Under the pieces are notes generated by a model that was not told the origin of the DNA, did not search any database, and saw only the letters and a program-made list of their open reading frames with translations. Below are positions 6,901 to 8,086 of a DNA stretch of 8,086 nt, piece by piece. The stretch spans positions 1 through 8,086 of the forward strand of contig CALVSV010000049.1 in NCBI GenBank assembly GCA_944359595.1. Reading direction: 5' to 3'. The DNA comes from an uncultured Bacilli bacterium (GTDB taxonomy: Bacteria > Bacillota_I > Bacilli_A > RF39 > UBA660). The stretch's first letter is position 1; each line of letters begins with the position of its first letter. The position numbers were made by a program, and so were the translations under genes.

Positions 6901-6904
6901 TTAA

Positions 6905-7588
6905 TTAAATAATTAACGTTCTAAACAAATGTCTAAATCCATTTTCCCCCCAAATTGTATTATTCCGTCCTGCAGCATATTTCCAATTATCAAGTATTAA
7001 AATATCACCTTTTTTATATTTTATATATGTAATATTATCTTCATTTTCAATATACTTTTTCATTTTTTTTATTTCATTTTTATTCGAATCAAAAATATCT
7101 AATCTATATCTAAAAAATTCAATCTTTCCATCTATTGTATTTATAAAATTTGCACATGGATTCTCACCTTTATCTCTATTAGGTGGATTTTTGTATTCAC
7201 TTTGATATAACATAATATTTTCTTTTTCGCTCGATGACAATGAATTAAATGCATCCATTAAACTCACTAAAGTAATTTCACCTAAGTTCATGTTATTTAC
7301 ATCATTTACATATAAAATTTCGAATCTAGGAGGTATTCTCCAATAAGTTTTATCAGTATGGAAAGGAAGCTTTTCCGTGCCTGTTCCATCATTTATAAAA
7401 ATATCATCTACTAATCTTTTATTTCTTCCGGATGGAATAACTTCGCCAAAGTTATAACAAAAATTTAAAAATTCGTCTTTTGCAATCTTTCCTATATTAA
7501 ATAATGAGTATCCTTTTTCTAAAATTTCTTTATAAATCTTATCAATATCATAATTTTCATTTATATTTTTTTGTATTATATGCTGCAT
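6905..7588 (-). CDS. TauD/TfdA-like Fe(II)/2-oxoglutarate dioxygenase-family protein lacking the distal histidine
   Basis: Members of this family use Fe(II), O2 and 2-oxoglutarate, usually to hydroxylate small molecules or amino acids. The 227-residue protein is shorter than TauD (about 280) but has the family landmarks. These are GYSLFNIG near the N-terminus, FGEVIPSGR (47-55), the iron-binding HxD in LPFHTDKTYW (His77, Asp79), PPRFEILY, and the C-terminal GDILILDNWKY-AAGRN then FRHLFRTLI, with Arg219/Arg223 as the likely 2-oxoglutarate arginine. In active members the segment reads DN-x-R-x-x-H-[AG]-R; here alanine (Ala206) stands at the histidine position. Iron binding and catalysis are therefore doubtful, or a different ligand is used. 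The start is ATG 7588, nine bases after AAGGAGA (7604-7598); an in-frame TTG at 7594 is less likely. It overlaps the upstream gene by 32 bp, so they are probably translationally coupled. The substrate is unknown. Confidence 0.8.
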   Translation of the reverse strand: MQHIIQKNINENYDIDKIYKEILEKGYSLFNIGKIAKDEFLNFCYNFGEVIPSGRNKRLVDDIFINDGTGTEKLPFHTDKTYWRIPPRFEILYVNDVNNMNLGEITLVSLMDAFNSLSSSEKENIMLYQSEYKNPPNRDKGENPCANFINTIDGKIEFFRYRLDIFDSNKNEIKKMKKYIENEDNITYIKYKKGDILILDNWKYAAGRNNTIWGENGFRHLFRTLII

Positions 7589-8086
7589 GATCAAACATCT
7601 CCTTCGTATATTTATTTTCTTTTAATTCGTAATATGTTGGTAAGTTGTTTTTAGTGAATATTTTATTAAATTTATTTTGATAATCAGTCAAATTGTTAAA
7701 TTTTAAACTATAATCTTCTCTTAAGTGAGTTGGCGGAGGTAATACAAAATTTTCTATATTATTTAATATACGTCCAAACCAATATTGATTTTTGTATAGA
7801 GGATGATAAAAACCATCATTATCTAATTCAGAGAAGAGTGGATTGTCTTTTTCAATTCTAAGAGGGTGCTCACCTGCAATAAAATTGTTTTCCATAATAT
7901 AGTTAATTATATATTCTTGATTACTTTTTAATATATTATTTTTATATTTAGAGGACATTAAATATGGAACGGATATTCCACCCATATTCTTATATTCTAT
8001 AAGAAATTTTAATCTTTTTTCAAGTTGAGATTTAGTATCTAATGCTGATAAAGAAACTCTAATTTCGGTTTTATTATTGGCTAGTT
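7557..8086 (-). CDS. Unrecognised protein, C-terminal 175 residues (cut by window edge)
   Basis: The minus-strand frame is open from the right edge (first complete codon at 8084) to TAA at 7559-7557. An internal ATG at 7985 is not the likely start, because the upstream codons read as ordinary protein (LANNKTEIRVSLSALDTKSQ). I do not recognise it with certainty. The beginning, EIRVSLSALDTKSQLEKRLK followed by a beta-like GISVPYLM and GEHPL, loosely resembles the last strand-helix units of a radical SAM barrel. The CxxxC motif that would prove this would lie outside the window. The tail is rich in aromatic residues and prolines (GFYHPLYKNQYWFGRIL, FVLPPPTHLRED). No membrane segment is visible. 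Its stop lies 32 bp inside the TauD-like gene, whose ribosome binding site it contains. The two products probably act in the same pathway. Confidence 0.7.
   Translation of the reverse strand, partial: LANNKTEIRVSLSALDTKSQLEKRLKFLIEYKNMGGISVPYLMSSKYKNNILKSNQEYIINYIMENNFIAGEHPLRIEKDNPLFSELDNDGFYHPLYKNQYWFGRILNNIENFVLPPPTHLREDYSLKFNNLTDYQNKFNKIFTKNNLPTYYELKENKYTKEMFDHAAYNTKKYK

Noticed and set aside
1..8086. Possible use of the TGA=Trp code, given the low GC
   Set aside because: All genes keep full-length frames with TGG tryptophans. Reading TGA as Trp would run the transposase through the IS end and beyond, so the standard code fits better.
1..8086. CRISPR arrays, tRNA or rRNA genes
   Set aside because: No regularly spaced repeats and no recognisable tRNA or rRNA stretches were seen; non-coding gaps are all under about 170 bp.

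Overview
The window is strongly AT-rich and reads cleanly with the standard bacterial code. Every visible tryptophan is TGG, and the one TGA stop, in the transposase, ends the frame just before the IS terminal repeat. Most other genes stop with TAA, and starts are preceded by GGAGG/GGTGA-type ribosome binding sites. Together with a gltX-cysS pair and a YugP-type metalloprotease, this suggests a low-GC member of the Bacillota (Bacilli or a relative), not a TGA=Trp mollicute. The species cannot be named from this sequence.

Layout. Positions 1-3180, minus strand, are a housekeeping operon read right to left: gltX (glutamyl-tRNA synthetase), cysS (cysteinyl-tRNA synthetase), then the N-terminal 98 codons of a membrane-anchored YugP-like zinc metalloprotease that runs off the left edge. 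A good minus-strand promoter precedes gltX. Diverging from it at 3334-4005 is a lysine/asparagine-rich, probably coiled-coil protein of unknown function. Its 3' end overlaps by 17 bp the convergent gene at 3989-5074, a family-2 glycosyltransferase fused to C-terminal TPR-like repeats.

Positions 5207-6867 hold a complete ISL3-family insertion sequence, delimited to the base: perfect 22-bp terminal inverted repeats starting GGG, and an exact 8-bp target duplication (ATTTTATT). Its transposase is split by a -1 frameshift in a run of eight A's. Read across the shift it is a 515-residue DDE transposase with all expected catalytic residues but a degenerate N-terminal zinc finger.

Positions 6905-8086, minus strand, hold two overlapping genes: the C-terminal 175 residues of an unrecognised protein, followed by a TauD/TfdA-like protein. 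The latter keeps the HxD half of the iron site but has alanine where the distal histidine should be. Removing the IS leaves these two genes about 177 bp upstream of the glycosyltransferase and in the same direction, so the three may once have formed one accessory unit. Their joint role is unknown. The strongest leads are the altered iron site and the frameshifted but otherwise intact IS.
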